Shown: in pieces, positions 11,836 to 23,246 of the stretch
Position numbering within the stretch: position 1 is the first letter of the stretch
How the letters are laid out: each line of letters starts with the position of its first letter
NCBI GenBank assembly: GCA_033980235.1
Contig: CM067080.1
Coordinates: 62,001-126,000 of the forward strand
Direction: 5' to 3'
DNA length: 64,000 nucleotides
Origin: Diadema setosum
Lineage: Eukaryota; Echinodermata; Echinoidea; Diadematoida; Diadematidae
Notes under the pieces: generated by a model
Told to the model about the DNA's origin: nothing
Seen by the model: the letters and a program-made list of their open reading frames with translations, nothing else
Databases searched by the model: none
Position numbers and translations under genes: made by a program

Positions 11836-13057
11836 ATGCATTTAATATTCTTGTTTATATCTCTTTAAGATCTATAATGTTTGTTTTATGTTATAAGTGC
11901 TGTCTGGGGCAAATTATTTGTATAGGGCCCCATTTCTCTCTCTCTCTCTCTTCTTTCGATCTTTAAAATAACAACAACAACAGAGTGATCGAGTCTTTGA
12001 AACTAGTATGAAGAAAAGAGGGGCATGTTTGAGAAACAAAATAATATACCATCAGTATGAAGATAGATTTAGGACTTTTATTAGCAACAGATATAATAGA
12101 GGGGGGTTGGGTTTGAGAAATAAAATTAATACATGTACATACAATGTATATAGTATAGAGGGGGTTTTAGAAACAAATCATGTGATATGAAAGGGAGTCA
12201 AGGGGATAGAGAGAGTTTGTATTTGGAACAAATACTTATGATGTATGGAGAGACGGGAGAAGAGAAAGAGACGTTTTAGAAATAGGAGAGTGAGGGGGTC
12301 TGAAAGACAAATAAATTACAATACAATGTATTAATTTTAAAATGAGAAAAATGGCAAACATTTTCCAATGTATTTCATTCCATTCAGGTGTCATTAGATT
12401 TAAGCGATCATGTTATTTCACAACTCTCTGATGCATGTACATGCACATGTACCAGCCTATTCCGTAACTTTCATATTTTTTGTTTTGTATTGTTTTGTTT
12501 TTCGCACTCTCACTTGTTTACCTACGTACATGTACTAATTGGATGCAGGTCTACCACGGCAAGCAAAACTTTCACAGCGCGTACAAACACTCACTGATGA
12601 ATGTGTACGAATCGAATCGGCGCGAGCGGAGGGTTCAGTACTCACAGAACTCTTCGCATACAAACAACCCTAGTGGAATAAGCATAGACGCATCACGAGC
12701 GGTTTCATTGAATTAGATTGCGAAAAGCCACAGGCTTGCGTGTAAATAAAAAATACGCGGCCGTTGAACCGTGCTTGGGGCCGTGGGGGCTTGGGCCCCC
12801 ACAATTTTTGTGCACACTTTTTTTTTTTTTAACCCGGAAGTATGTAAGTGGCACTACATTGAAATAGATAGAGATCTTGAAGTGTGAGCGCGGTAAGGTT
12901 ATGTTTTTCCACTGAAGACCTTTTTTTTTTTTTATGTTAGCTCATGAAACCCGCAGATGGAAGGGGAGAGATGAGCTAAGGACCTTGTTTTTTAAGGACC
13001 TTTTTTTTTTGTTTTTTGTTTTTTGTTTTTTGCTTGTTAGGTCATGAAACCCGGTCC
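11836..13057. other. No gene seen; CT tract, purine-rich stretch and T-runs
   Basis: It holds a CT microsatellite (about 11936-11951), a purine-rich stretch with repeated GAAACAAAAT-like phrases (about 12005-12310) and T-runs next to repeated TCATGAAACCCG phrases (about 12943 and 13042). No coherent coding region was seen. Confidence 0.55.
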
Positions 13058-15014
13058 GCCGGTGTTACAGGCGATCCGTTCCGCCCAGTAGATAAGTTCC
13101 GCCGGAACGAATCGGCGGAATTTGGCCAGTATATCGGATCCCCCGGATCCAATCGGAGGGATTTTTGCCTCACCGCCGATGCGATCCCCCACCGCCGATT
13201 CGATCCGGGTCTCTACCGTACAATGTATACAAAGTGGTAATGGGGAAACACCCCTTCAGCAAAATGTACTCTTCTAGTCTCCCTCCACAACCAATGAACT
13301 TCTCCAAATCTCTCTAACCAGCCAATCGAACAAAGTTGCCAATTTGAGACCAGGACTGTACAAAGCGATTCTTCTTTTTTTTTTTCTCTCTCTCTCTCTC
13401 TCTCTCTCCCTAATCTCATGGTGGCCATGATACAGCACATGCACGCACCGGGTGCCGATATGACGTTGGTCATGCCAACCTCACTAATTTGAATCGTCTT
13501 GAACAGATCGAATGAATTACTGTAGTCGGGATGTTCGGCATGCTTCATCCATGTTAACTACTATGCTACAAGAAGCTTCACTAAATACACGCATGAGCTC
13601 AAATAGTCCACCTTCATTTTAATATATATTTACAGCGCTCAGAATCTAGTCATTTAGTACGATACAACGACCAATATAATCGCCATCACTATACATGCAT
13701 TTTTTTAAAATCACTTGTAACAACTTCATATGACGGGGTGAATTTTGTTTTTGTGTGTTCAGTTGTCTTTGTTCTATTTTGTGTCCTTGTGTATGTGCAT
13801 ATGTGTCTGTGTGTCTGTGTGTTGGGGGCGGTATATCTCTTCTGGGGTATTAATGTCTTACACAGAGATAACTTCAAACAGGCAATTTATTCTAAAGGGA
13901 TAATATTTTAAGTTGAGATGGGCGATTGAAAATTTAACGTTTTGCAAGATAATTAGAAAGCACATATTAGGACAAGAGTATTAGTTTTAACCTGGACATT
14001 TCCGGTAACAAGCTGATCAGTTGGAGGGGGCAACCCTATATACCACCGCACCCTTAACCATGAATATATCTTTTTGTTCCCTTCTGATGGAAACAGAAAA
14101 AAATCTAATATTTCACCAATAGGGTGCATCAGATGTCTGAATACCAAGTCTTAAAATGCAAAATATCCCTCATGTAGGGGAGGGTGATCCCCTTCCAAAC
14201 CCTCCTGTTGCCCATTTCTCTGAATACTACTTTATATTTTTCTTACTCTTTGATGGAAACAATTCAATATTTTACCAAACGTGTGCACTACCATGTTTCA
14301 TCTTCAAGTCTATAAAAAAAGAAAAAAATCACTTGTGTGGGAGAGAAATATCCCTCCTCCATGTACCAATAACAACGAGTGTCATATCCTCTGATTTCAA
14401 TCTATTATTTATCTAATCTACATGAAATGAATGAAATAATTTAATCACTATGTTTTTAGGTGGAGCAATAGACTGCAACACAGAAATTTACTGTCATGTG
14501 ATAAATTGCACATTATTTTTTGACACAGTTAATAGACATTTATTTTGAATATGTATGTGGTACAGATACCAAAAAGATTTGTTTTTACTTCCTAAGTAAT
14601 AATTGACAATTTCAAATGTAACTCATCTCAATGGTAGACATCAAAAGCGTAGTCAAAAAAAGAAAGAGGGTATATAGCACTAAATTTTCATCTCATGTGC
14701 ATAGACCATATGGTAAAAAAATATCGCCTTCTAGTAGGTTGTCTGTTTAACAACAAAACAAATGGTGAAATGTTTCTCGTAACAAGGTCACACTCCTTCA
14801 TTTCAACATTCAAATCTCATAATTTGTATACTTTACACTTAAGAACTATTTTTAATTAAAAAAAAAGTTTTTGAATATTTTTGCGGATGAAAAATCACAT
14901 CTTAATCATATACTGATATGTATTTACATAATCGCGAGATAAAATTGTTATTGCCGGCAATTTTACTCACCATTTTGCATGCTAGGAAAAGTTCGAGCGG
15001 TTGTATCGGTACTT

Positions 15015-15660
15015 GCGTGCTTAAACATCTCTTAATATGTATTTTATTATGTTCTGTATGCTTCAAAACATATATTTAGACAATCAAATTTGGTATCTGG
15101 GTTATCTGGTTGAAAGGTTATAAGAATTTCAGAAAATGGCGGTCATTTTGGACGCCATAGTGGATTACGGTATTTGTGTGAGTCAACATCTCTTAATATG
15201 TATTTCATTGAGTCCTGCATGCTTCAAAACATGATATATTTAGACACTTAAATTTTGTATTGGGTTTCCTTGTTGAAAGGTAATATAGATATAAGAGAAA
15301 TGGTTGCCCTTTTCGAGCCGTCTTGGATTACGGAACATGTGTGAGTTAACATCTCTTATTGTGTATTTTATTGAGTTCTTCATGTTTCAAAACATGATAT
15401 AACTTAAATTTTGTATTGGGCTGCCTGGTTGAAAGATAATAAAGATATTCAGGAAATGGCGGCCATTTTACACGCCATCTTGGATTACGGTACATGTGTG
15501 CGTAAACATCTCTTAATCATTTTGTATTTTATTGAGTTCTTCGTGCTTCAAAACATATATTTAGACATTTAAATTTTGTATTTGGGTTCCCTGGCTGAAA
15601 ATTTAGAAGAATTTCAGGAAATGGCGGTCATTTTGGACGCCATATTGAATTGCGGAAAAC
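15015..15660. repeat. Tandem repeat, four units of about 160 bp
   Basis: AACATCTCTTA recurs at 15024, 15185, 15348 and 15505 (spacings 161, 163 and 157). Each unit continues with CTTCAAAACAT, then GGTTGAAAGNTNAT, then a GAAATGGCGGTCATTTT-GGACGCCAT block and ATTACGG. The ATGGCG-CGCCAT part is an inverted repeat. Units are diverged. Confidence 0.93.
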
Positions 15661-15682
15661 GCTTAAGGAGGATTTATGAGGA

Positions 15683-16019
15683 CTTTAAAGGTATAAACAC
15701 TTATGATATAGTAAAGAGCATACCATTTTAAGAGGAATGCAAAGTTTATTTGATGAAAATCTGGTTTGGAATGACTGAAATATCCTAAAACAAAGTAAAA
15801 CAAAGCGATCATAATAAAGTGTGGGTCCCACACTTTGTTAGAATGGCTCTTTTTTGGATATCTCAGCCATTTAAAACCAATTTTCATCAAATAAATGTTG
15901 AATTCCTCATAGAATTACATGCTCTTTCATATTTCTTAAGAGGTTTCTCATTATCTCGCCAAAAAAAAATTTTAGAAATCTGAAATTAGGTCTCAACCAA
16001 AACTATACGATCCCTTTAA
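15683..16019. mobile_element. TTAA family-2 MITE, degenerate copy
   Basis: It shares the family-2 layout: AGAGCATACCATTTTAAG, then TTTGATGAAAATC-GGTTTGGAATG, then GGATATCTCAGCCATTT and CCAATTTTCATCAAATAA as the returning arm, ending CCCTTTAA (TTAA at 16016-16019). The two arms are mutually inverted. Confidence 0.7.
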
Positions 16020-16113
16020 GTGTGATGTTATTCTACACATATTTCTTGACCTATCCTGAAAAAAAATCAGGCTGTAACCAGAAATGTCCTAATGACCTAA
16101 TGCCCTTGGACTA

Positions 16114-16425
16114 TATGAAATATTAGAGAGCATACGATTCTAAGAGAAATTCGAAGTGCATTATACAAAATCGTTTTGGACTGAAAAAAAAATACATGTG
16201 GAGTGGGCAGATAAGATGGGTCCATCCTTTAGTTAGGGCCTCTTTGTTTGTGCATATATATATCAGCAATTTGAAGCAAATTTGTATTAAATGAACTCTG
16301 AATTCCTAAGAGAATTAGATGCTCTTTTATATTGCAGGTTGCTTATCATTTGTTTGTTGTTTTTTTTTTTTAGTTGGAAACCTGAACCCCCATCTCAGTC
16401 AATAATGTACGATCCATTTAATCTT
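16114..16425. mobile_element. Right part of a family-2 MITE split by the 13967-16113 insertion
   Basis: It continues the MITE that begins at about 13894 (GTTGAGATGGGCGATTG and TTAACGTTTTGCAAGATAAT). It holds AGCATACGATTCTAAG, the returning arm AGAATTAGATGCTCTTTTAT and the end CTCAGTCAATAATGTACGAT before TTAA. The same MITE is present in copy A. Confidence 0.6.
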
Positions 16426-17593
16426 GAATGCCTTCCCTTTTAATGATAGTGACTGCGGCCCCAAAACAGATCTTCTGTTTAAAGAAAGTAGAGTGCATGC
16501 ATCAAAAACTCACGTAAATTTTTGACTTCTAATAATACCCTAACTTGAATATCCAAACAGTGCACCTGCGTCCAAAATCTGGTGTTCCACCAAAAAAAAA
16601 AAAGTTACATTTTCTATTCGTACACATTGAGTTTCATACATACATGTATATGCATTTTTTTATGGAAAATACATATTACATGCACATGTAAAAGATGTGA
16701 AGCCAATAGTGGCAAGGGGATAGACAGAAATTAAAAGAGATAAGAAAATGAAGAAAAAAAAACAGCTAGTAAACTACCTGTAACATGAATTGACAGGAAA
16801 CAGACAGAAATATGGTTTAATATACCCAAAATGGAAACTATATAAATAAAAAGTAAAAAGGGTAAAAGCTGTGGGCTAACAGAAAAAAACAAACAAACAT
16901 AGAATTATGATTAAAAAATAAAGAAGAGATTGAGAGTGCGACGGAGAAAAATAAAAGGCTAGAAATGAAAATGTTATTCATCTCGAGTTATAACAGCTTT
17001 AAATCTACATGTAAAGCTCCACCCCTGTATACACATTAACAATTTGTTTGCAAACTAAGCAACTTTTTTTAAAGTATACAGCTGTACAATCATTTTCTTA
17101 TCAGAACAAAGCTCATAGAAAAAGTCTGTTTATCCACGCTGTATCCTACAAACAAAACCTGCCTCTCTCTTCCTTCCCACTTCAAGAAGTTTCTTATAAA
17201 TGTATAACGACAGTATTATCATGTTCTTTCGTTGAACTATTCTTTGAAGTTTCATCTACATAAAGACTAATCCCATCATACTGTCTGTGCAACAGCTCCA
17301 GATGATCGACTCGTACGTATGTGTGCATGCGATTTAGTTAATACATTGTATACAGTAATTCATTTCTTCAAGCCACTGTCTTGTTCGAGCGCAATTTAAG
17401 CACGAGGCTATAAATTCAGTTAAAGGGACATTATCAGCACGTAAACATATTTTTGTCATTATTTTTATTTAAGAAATGAAGAAATAGCTTGCTTACATTT
17501 TTTTTGGGGGGGGGGGTGGGGCGGTATAGGCATCCACAATAAGCAGAATTTTGTTTTTAATAAGGCTTACTCGCACAACCCGGATAGGATCGG

Positions 17594-17617
17594 CCAGGGA
17601 GGTGGCCACCTCCCTGG
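17594..17617. repeat. 24-bp perfect palindrome with 5-bp flanking direct repeat
   Basis: The half-site CCAGGGAGGTGG is followed by its exact inverse. ATCGG flanks both sides (17589-17593 and 17618-17622). Copy A has a single AGGATCGACGG at the homologous position, so this is an insertion or duplication event in copy B. Confidence 0.9.
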
Positions 17618-17947
17618 ATCGGCGGTTGCGGAACGTTTCTGCGTACTGCCTATCGTGCGGTATATTCGTTCCGGCGGAACCAATCGACTGAATTCCGCCA
17701 GTTATTCGGTTCCCCGGATCCCGGAACGGATCGCCTGTGACACCGGCTCTGCTGATATCCTTTTTTTTTTTATTATTATTATTGTTATCAGCTAGGTCTC
17801 ATCAACCGCCTGGTTCATCATCCTTTCAGCCATCCATCAATCAATCTATCACTGAATTCATTATTACGCAATGAAGGACGGTAGCCATCATAATCCTTGC
17901 ACAGCTGCGTGCAGCACCAGCTCTCTGAAGCACATCCTCAATTATAC

Positions 17948-17977
17948 CAAGGAGGTACTAGGCCTAGTACCTCCTTG
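17948..17977. repeat. 30-bp perfect palindrome with 7-8-bp flanking direct repeat
   Basis: The half-site CAAGGAGGTACTAGG is followed by its exact inverse. ATTATAC(C) flanks both sides (17941-17948 and 17978-17985). It resembles the 24-bp palindrome at 17594: both have GGAGGT arms and a GGCC centre. Confidence 0.9.
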
Positions 17978-17989
17978 ATTATACCCTGT

Positions 17990-18425
17990 TCCATTTCCCT
18001 CTTTCAGCGTATAGACATTCTCTTTTTTTCTTTCATTCCTTCCATTCTTTCCATCTACTTAAGTATTCTGTCTAGTCGAGTCATGTTGTTGTGTTTTTCC
18101 TGTTTTGTTCCGTCCTTTCGTAAATTATATTTGTGACAAGTGTTTGTAAATAAGTAATTCATATTCTTTTTTTTTTTTTTTAGCGGTTCACAATATACAA
18201 TATACTTTTTGGTGGACCTCTTAATTATTTTTTTCTCAACTAAAGCATAATTTTGTATTTTTTTTTTTTTTTGCCAGTATGCATTCTTATGTTTAGCTGT
18301 ATTATTTATGTTTTGCAAAGACTATAGTACGCATGATGTAATTCCTGATTTATTCTGTGTTATGTTTTGATGGAAAAAGAAGAATGAAAATAAATGAATT
18401 GAATTGAATTGAATTGAACTGAAAT
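17990..18425 (+). mobile_element. LINE 3' tail, second copy
   Basis: Homologous to 8440-8930. It ends in GAATGAAAATAAATGAATTG followed by repeated GAATT units, the tandem tail usual for this kind of LINE. No coding part remains. Confidence 0.6.
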
Positions 18426-18439
18426 GTGAATCGAACGAT

Positions 18440-18486
18440 TTGGGCTTTTTTTAAACACTGCTCCCAATGGTGAACAGTACCTTTAA
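18440..18486. mobile_element. TTAA family-4 MITE, terminal fragment
   Basis: CTGCTCCCAATGGTGAACAG followed by TACCTTTAA is the inverted end of the family seen whole at 42352-42708 and again at 33060-33135. Its TTAA (18483-18486) is shared with the left end of the next element. Confidence 0.7.
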
Positions 18487-20299
18487 CCCTATAAAGCCCA
18501 AGGGGGGGGGGGGGCACATAGTGCCCCCTACCAGATTTTCGTTTGCCACTCCTTCGTCCTTAATCCGATTTCAACCAAATTTGGTGACTTTTCCTAAAAT
18601 CTTATTGCAAACATTTTATTATATATTATTTAGCTATATTTGATGTCGCTGGTTGCCATGGCAACCATAAACTGACAACCATGTCAGTCAGATTTTGCAT
18701 CTTTTTTCTGTTCCCATTTCATTTCACAGCATTACAGTGTATAAAATGGGTGTTTCTTGGCTGAAATTTGTTGAAGAAGCAAAATTCGAAGTAATTATGG
18801 TCCTGGAAAGTTTTTCTTATTATTCCCTTTGTTTTTATGTGACAAAGGCATAAAACAATAGATATAATAGAGATTATTGAAAACAATAATATTTTCTACA
18901 GACTGCCCTTTTATTTTGAGTTATTTTGATTCCTTCACCCAAGTTATGCCTCTAATATCATTTGTTTATCGTATTATCGATTTGCAATCTCAAAATTCCA
19001 CTATTATGCAAATATGAAATGTCATAACTATACATGTACCCATCCCAAACATTTCATCTCAGGTCTCACAATGTATCACTATGTCGATATGAATAGCGCC
19101 CCCATGTGGTGACCTTGAGAAATTGCAAACATAACAAATAATAAAATTCCACTTGCTTATCATCTGTGGCAAATATGAAAATGATTGGTCTATAATAAGA
19201 CACATAATGGGGATAAAGAAATTATACCGAAAAATCACGATTTTAGCATATTTCCTGTGTATTTCTTTATATTTTTGTAAATAGCGCCCTCAATTGGTGA
19301 CCTTGTGAAAATTCAACTGTACGGTCATGTATAGAGTATGAGTTACTCTACCCACGTGCCAAATATGACGATGATACATCAAACAATAAAAAAGTTATAT
19401 ATAGGGGGCATGGGCGTAAATCCCGGGGGGGGGGGGGATGGGGGGATATATCCCCCCCCCCCTGAAATGGAGGAGGGGGGATGGCCTGTACAATCATCCC
19501 CCCCCCCCCTGAATTTTGAGGGGAAAAGATGGAGGAAGCAGAAATGTGATTGTATCAATTTTGGCATATTGCATGACGTTTGTACGCCGGCCTTCAGACA
19601 GGTAACAGAGCTGAACAGTATTCTATCTTGTAGGAAAATGTAAAATTTTCTCAAGCGCTCGCTCGCTTCGCTCGCTCGCGAAGAAAGTAACATCGACACA
19701 CACTGTTATAAGGTATGGCTCAGGCGTTGACAACGTCAAATAGTAAAGGTCTACATAATATAAACATGCTATGACGCGAGTAACTGGGGACCATCTGCAA
19801 AATATGTACGAAAACATACAAACAAACAATAACAACAACTTTATCGCCATAATTGAACCCCCTCCATTTCCTGAATCATTCCTGAGAAACGACAGTGACT
19901 GATGACTCAGTCAGGATACATCTATGGGCATACCAAGGGAAGATCAGGACGTCGAATCTATGGGGGGCAAAGGGGCATTTGCCCCGCCCCAAAGGAAGTG
20001 TTTAGACAGACAAATCATTTATCCCCCAAGCAATTCCCGAGATGAGGACAAATCTCGAACTTTCTTAATGGAAAATTGTCCAAATATCGCCAGAACTATG
20101 CACCAGATCGTTGTATTGCAATCATGAACATGCAAAAGGTCCGCTATACAGGATAAGGGATAAACTTTGTACACTTTTGACATAGACGTATATTCCCTAA
20201 TTTATCAAAGAGTGTGCAGCAGATCTTTCACTTAACAAAAGCAACCTAATATGTATAGAGGCGTCGATGGGGGGGGGGGGGGAGATGGATCTCAAATAA
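18487..20299. other. Non-coding interior of the piggyBac-like unit
   Basis: No gene is seen. It holds repeated low-copy phrases such as AATAGCGCCCCCATGTGGTGACCTTG, in short AATAGCGCC at about 19092 and 19281, and a strand-asymmetric G-run/C-run block at about 19423-19511 that could form G-quadruplexes. A lone satellite-like CTCGCTCGCTTCGCTCGCTC occurs at about 19656. Confidence 0.6.
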
Positions 20300-20761
20300 A
20301 AGTGGAACAAACAAAAGCGAAAAACTTCAATATAGCTACAAACGGCAGTTTTTGGAGTGTAAAATGTTAAAATTTTAAAGCTCGCTCGCTCCGCTCGCTC
20401 GCATTTAACCGCTATGCCATTCTCCTGATGTTGCTGCCAGTGATTGACAGCAGGTGCACCCGGTGCGCCCCCCTTAATTTCCAAAGCGAAAATATAGCTA
20501 CAAACGACAGTTTTTAGGACTGGAAAATGTCAAAATTTTCAAGCTCACTCGCTTCGCTCGCTAGCATTTAATCAGTATGCCATTCTCCCGATGTTGCTGC
20601 CAGTATTGCCGGCAGTTGCGCCCGGTGTGCCCCCTTAATTTCCAAAGCGAAAAATATAGCTGCAAACGGCAGTTTGGGGACTGTAAAAAGTCAAATTTTT
20701 GAAGCTCGCTCGCTTCGCTCGCTCGCATTTGATTATTATTCCATTCTCCTGATGTTGCTGC

Positions 20762-21175
20762 TTTTATGTTTTTTTATGTGTGTGAGGATGAAGTCGGACT
20801 CTAAGACTCAGTGAGAGAATGAAGGAGGCATGACTGCTTTGCTCTGGAGTCAAAACGCAAGTGTGCTTTATTCATTGTTCTCCAGTATTAATCCAACACA
20901 TTTACATTTGATGTATCACTGTACATGATTGTTTACAATATATTGCTGATATGGTGTGATGAGGTGATGATAAATGACGGGGAGAGCGGAAAGGAAGTAG
21001 GAACAGAAAGTAGCTGTCGGCGTATCAAAGATCATGATGAGAGAAAGAAACCAGAGAACGATAAGAACTTGACAGTGGAAGGGTGGCGGTGAGATGGCTG
21101 ACTATGGAATGAATGAAACGTGCTGTTTACTGCTACACCATAGATAGTCACAATATGTCTCGTGCAGACACAATA
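20762..21175 (-). repeat. 3' LTR (minus-strand sense)
   Basis: 414 bp. On the minus strand it begins TATTGTGTCTGCACGAG and ends ACATAAAA, so the ends are not canonical TG..CA but are weakly inverted (TATTGTG against TTTTATG). It differs from the 5' LTR at about three places, e.g. ACTGCTTTG here and ACTGTTTTG there. Confidence 0.93.
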
Positions 21176-22938
21176 TCCCTTCCCTTCTTTAAAATGTACT
21201 TTTCTGCGATATTTCGATCGCGATGAGGTTGATCAATCGGTAGACGTGACAAAACATCAGCTGGATTTGTCTTCCCTGGCATATGCCTAATCGTGAAGCG
21301 ATATTGCTGTAGGCGTAGGGCCCATCGTTCAATGCGTGCGTGTGGTCGACCGTGCGGTCCGTAGATGTATAGGAGCGGCTTGTGGTCGGTGTGGAGAACA
21401 AACTCTGTTCCGTACAAGTAGAGATGAAATCTCTCACAACCCCACACGACAGCTAACGCTTCTCGTTCGATTTGCGAATACCTACGTTCCACATCAGAGA
21501 GCGTGCGACTAGCATACGCGACTGGGCGTGTTTTCCCGTTGATCGTCTGCGTGAGAACAGCACCAAGACCGACGGGGCTGGCATCGACTCGTAGCTCGGT
21601 CGGTGCTCTCGTGACGAAATGTGCCATGACTTCCTCGCTCGTCAGGGCATGTCGAAGTCGGTCGAATGATTGCTGCTGCTCACGACCCCAAATCCATGGC
21701 TGGTCCGCGCGAGTGAGTCGGCGAAGGGGCTCGGCAATGGTGGCAAGATTTGGGATCAGTCGCGCACAATAATTCACTAATCCCAAGAACGAGCGAACTT
21801 CTGAGGAGTTTGTCGGCTGTCGAGCTTCTTTGATGGGCGCTATTCGAGCGTCATCGGCTGCGATGCCGTCTCTCGAAATCACGAAGCCGAAGAATTTGAT
21901 TTTCGGCACCCGGAAGATGCACTTCTCCGGATTCACGGTGAGGTGACGGTCGCTGAGTCGTCTCAGCACGGCGTGGAGGCGGGCATCGTGCTCGGCGATG
22001 TCCCTCCCGAACACCACGATGTCGTCCGAGATGTTCTTTACGCCTTCCAGTCCTTGTAATGCGGTCTGTATGGCATACTGATATGCCTCGCTTGCTGATG
22101 ACAATCCGAAAATCAGTCTCTTATAACGCATCACACCACGATGTGTCACGAATGTCGTTATATCTTGTGAGGTCTCTTCGAGTTCAATTTGGTGGTATCC
22201 CCACTTTAGATCCAGCTTAGAGAATACCGCGGCACCGTTGAGTGCTGTAAGGGTCTCGTCTAGGGTGGGGATCGGGTGGCGCTCTCTTTTCACCGCTAGA
22301 TTGGCTTTTCGCATATCTACACAGACTCGTATGTCCCCATTTGGCTTTGGAACTACCACAAGCGGGATCGCCCACGATGTCGGGCCTGACACAGGCTCGA
22401 TGATGTCCATGTCGATTAGCTCTTGAAGTTTTTTGTCCACCTTTTCACGGAGGTGAAACGGTATCCGACGGGCTGGCTGAGCAATAGGGGCTATGTCCGG
22501 ATCAACATGTACACGTACCTTGTATTCGGTGAGCTTGCCGAAACCGGCAAAAACTTCTGGATATTGACGCTGGAGGTCATCGACGTGGTGGCTGGCAAGA
22601 TGAGCGTCAATGTGTACGGCGCTGGCGTTGTGATTTGTCTCTTGTACACTCTCGTCTGCGACTCGAATTAGCTGTAGCGCTGCGGCTGTGTCTCGCCCAA
22701 GAAGACATCCACTGCTTCCGTGCACGACAACGAATCGTGCTGTCGTCGAAAGTTGAGTCGAGCACGAAGTCCTAGCGCTGAATTCCCCAATCACTGGCAA
22801 TGGGGTTGTAGCACCGTACGGAAACAGGCGAATATGAGTGGGGGTCAACCGCAGATCAGTCGTTGTCGCGCTGCCTCTCATCCACTCATATGTGCGGGCG
22901 TCTATTATATTTACCGACGCTCCGGTGTCGACCAGCAT
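21148..22938 (-). CDS. pol: Ty3/gypsy pol: protease, reverse transcriptase, RNase H (integrase absent)
   Basis: 596 residues counted from the Met at 22938; the frame is open upstream to about 23090, so this Met is arbitrary and pol is probably reached by a -1 shift from gag. The aspartic protease active site is DTGA (4-7). The RT has LDLKWGYHQI with Asp 243 and the active-site pair in KNISDDIVVFG (Asp 305-306; SDD instead of the common VDD). RNase H has VDASPVGLGAVL (Asp 452), Glu 492 and HTDHKPL (Asp 518), and ends in NPADVLSRLP (558-567). After NIAEKYI (576-582), where integrase sequence would normally begin, the frame runs into the polypurine tract (KKGRD) and stops inside the LTR. It would copy the RNA but cannot integrate by itself. 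Confidence 0.93.
   Translation of the reverse strand: MLVDTGASVNIIDARTYEWMRGSATTTDLRLTPTHIRLFPYGATTPLPVIGEFSARTSCSTQLSTTARFVVVHGSSGCLLGRDTAAALQLIRVADESVQETNHNASAVHIDAHLASHHVDDLQRQYPEVFAGFGKLTEYKVRVHVDPDIAPIAQPARRIPFHLREKVDKKLQELIDMDIIEPVSGPTSWAIPLVVVPKPNGDIRVCVDMRKANLAVKRERHPIPTLDETLTALNGAAVFSKLDLKWGYHQIELEETSQDITTFVTHRGVMRYKRLIFGLSSASEAYQYAIQTALQGLEGVKNISDDIVVFGRDIAEHDARLHAVLRRLSDRHLTVNPEKCIFRVPKIKFFGFVISRDGIAADDARIAPIKEARQPTNSSEVRSFLGLVNYCARLIPNLATIAEPLRRLTRADQPWIWGREQQQSFDRLRHALTSEEVMAHFVTRAPTELRVDASPVGLGAVLTQTINGKTRPVAYASRTLSDVERRYSQIEREALAVVWGCERFHLYLYGTEFVLHTDHKPLLYIYGPHGRPHARIERWALRLQQYRFTIRHMPGKTNPADVLSRLPIDQPHRDRNIAEKYILKKGRDIVSARDIL
21176..21190 (-). other. Polypurine tract
   Basis: The minus strand reads AAAGAAGGGAAGGGA directly against the 3' LTR, where plus-strand DNA synthesis is primed in retrotransposons. 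It is also translated as the last part of pol. Confidence 0.85.
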
Positions 22939-23138
22939 GTCGATTTCGATGTCCGCTATTTTGACGCGGGTCTTGTTTCGCGACTGCCCAATGGTGAAGA
23001 GACGGTGGGTGTCCGTGGCAGGCGTTTCACCAGTCTCACTGCCGTTGTCGTGGTGGCGCTGGCGATCTCGTCGTCGAATGGCTGGAAATTACTGAGTTCT
23101 TCAGCCACTGAATTCACACCTTTCGAGCTGCTGCTGCG

Positions 23139-23246
23139 ACAAACTCGAGAATAGTGTCCGATTTTATGACACTTTCTGCACTCCTGTCCTCTAGCTGGGC
23201 ACTGTTGATCTGGAGGGTGATGTCCGTTGATCCCACAGTTAGAACA
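23139..23246 (-). other. Gag zinc knuckles in a shifted frame
   Basis: The second knuckle is a textbook CX2CX4HX4C; the first has CX2CX4H and a longer spacing to its last Cys. The same frame stays open to a TAG near 22959. Pol is in the -1 frame relative to it, with an overlap of about 130 bases, compatible with -1 frameshifting in the parental element. Confidence 0.8.

Larger units (their letters stand above)
13967..16113. mobile_element. 2.15-kb TIR element inserted into copy B
   Basis: In copy A the sequence runs GCACATTTGAAATA without a break (about 5507). In B, GCACATA is followed by TTAGGACAAGAG and the homology resumes after 16113 with TATGAAATA. The two ends form a diverged inverted repeat of about 50 bp (inner block GGACATTTCCGGTAACA against GGACATTTCTGGTTACA). 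A TA duplication fits (13965-13966 and 16114-16115). No transposase is visible. The interior holds four tandem 160-bp units and another MITE. Mariner-like mobilisation is an inference from the TA site. Confidence 0.75.
13058..17747. mobile_element. Large TIR element, copy B (4.7 kb)
   Basis: The left end GCCGGTGTTACAGGCGATCC and the right inverse end GGATCGCCTGTGACACCGGC are homologous to copy A. Alignable parts are about 13058-13965 (with A 4560-5510), 16114-16260 (with A about 5510-5650) and 16980-17747 (with A about 8930-10853, minus the 9168-10370 insertion). Copy B lacks A's mariner, LINE and TATA element; A lacks B's 2.15-kb insertion at 13967-16113. No transposase was recognised. Confidence 0.7.

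Noticed and set aside
19379..19699. Pro/Gly-rich frames on both strands
   Set aside because: Translation of G-run and C-run tracts.
22423..23154. Plus-strand frames of 82-144 residues
   Set aside because: Antisense shadows of the minus-strand pol and gag region.
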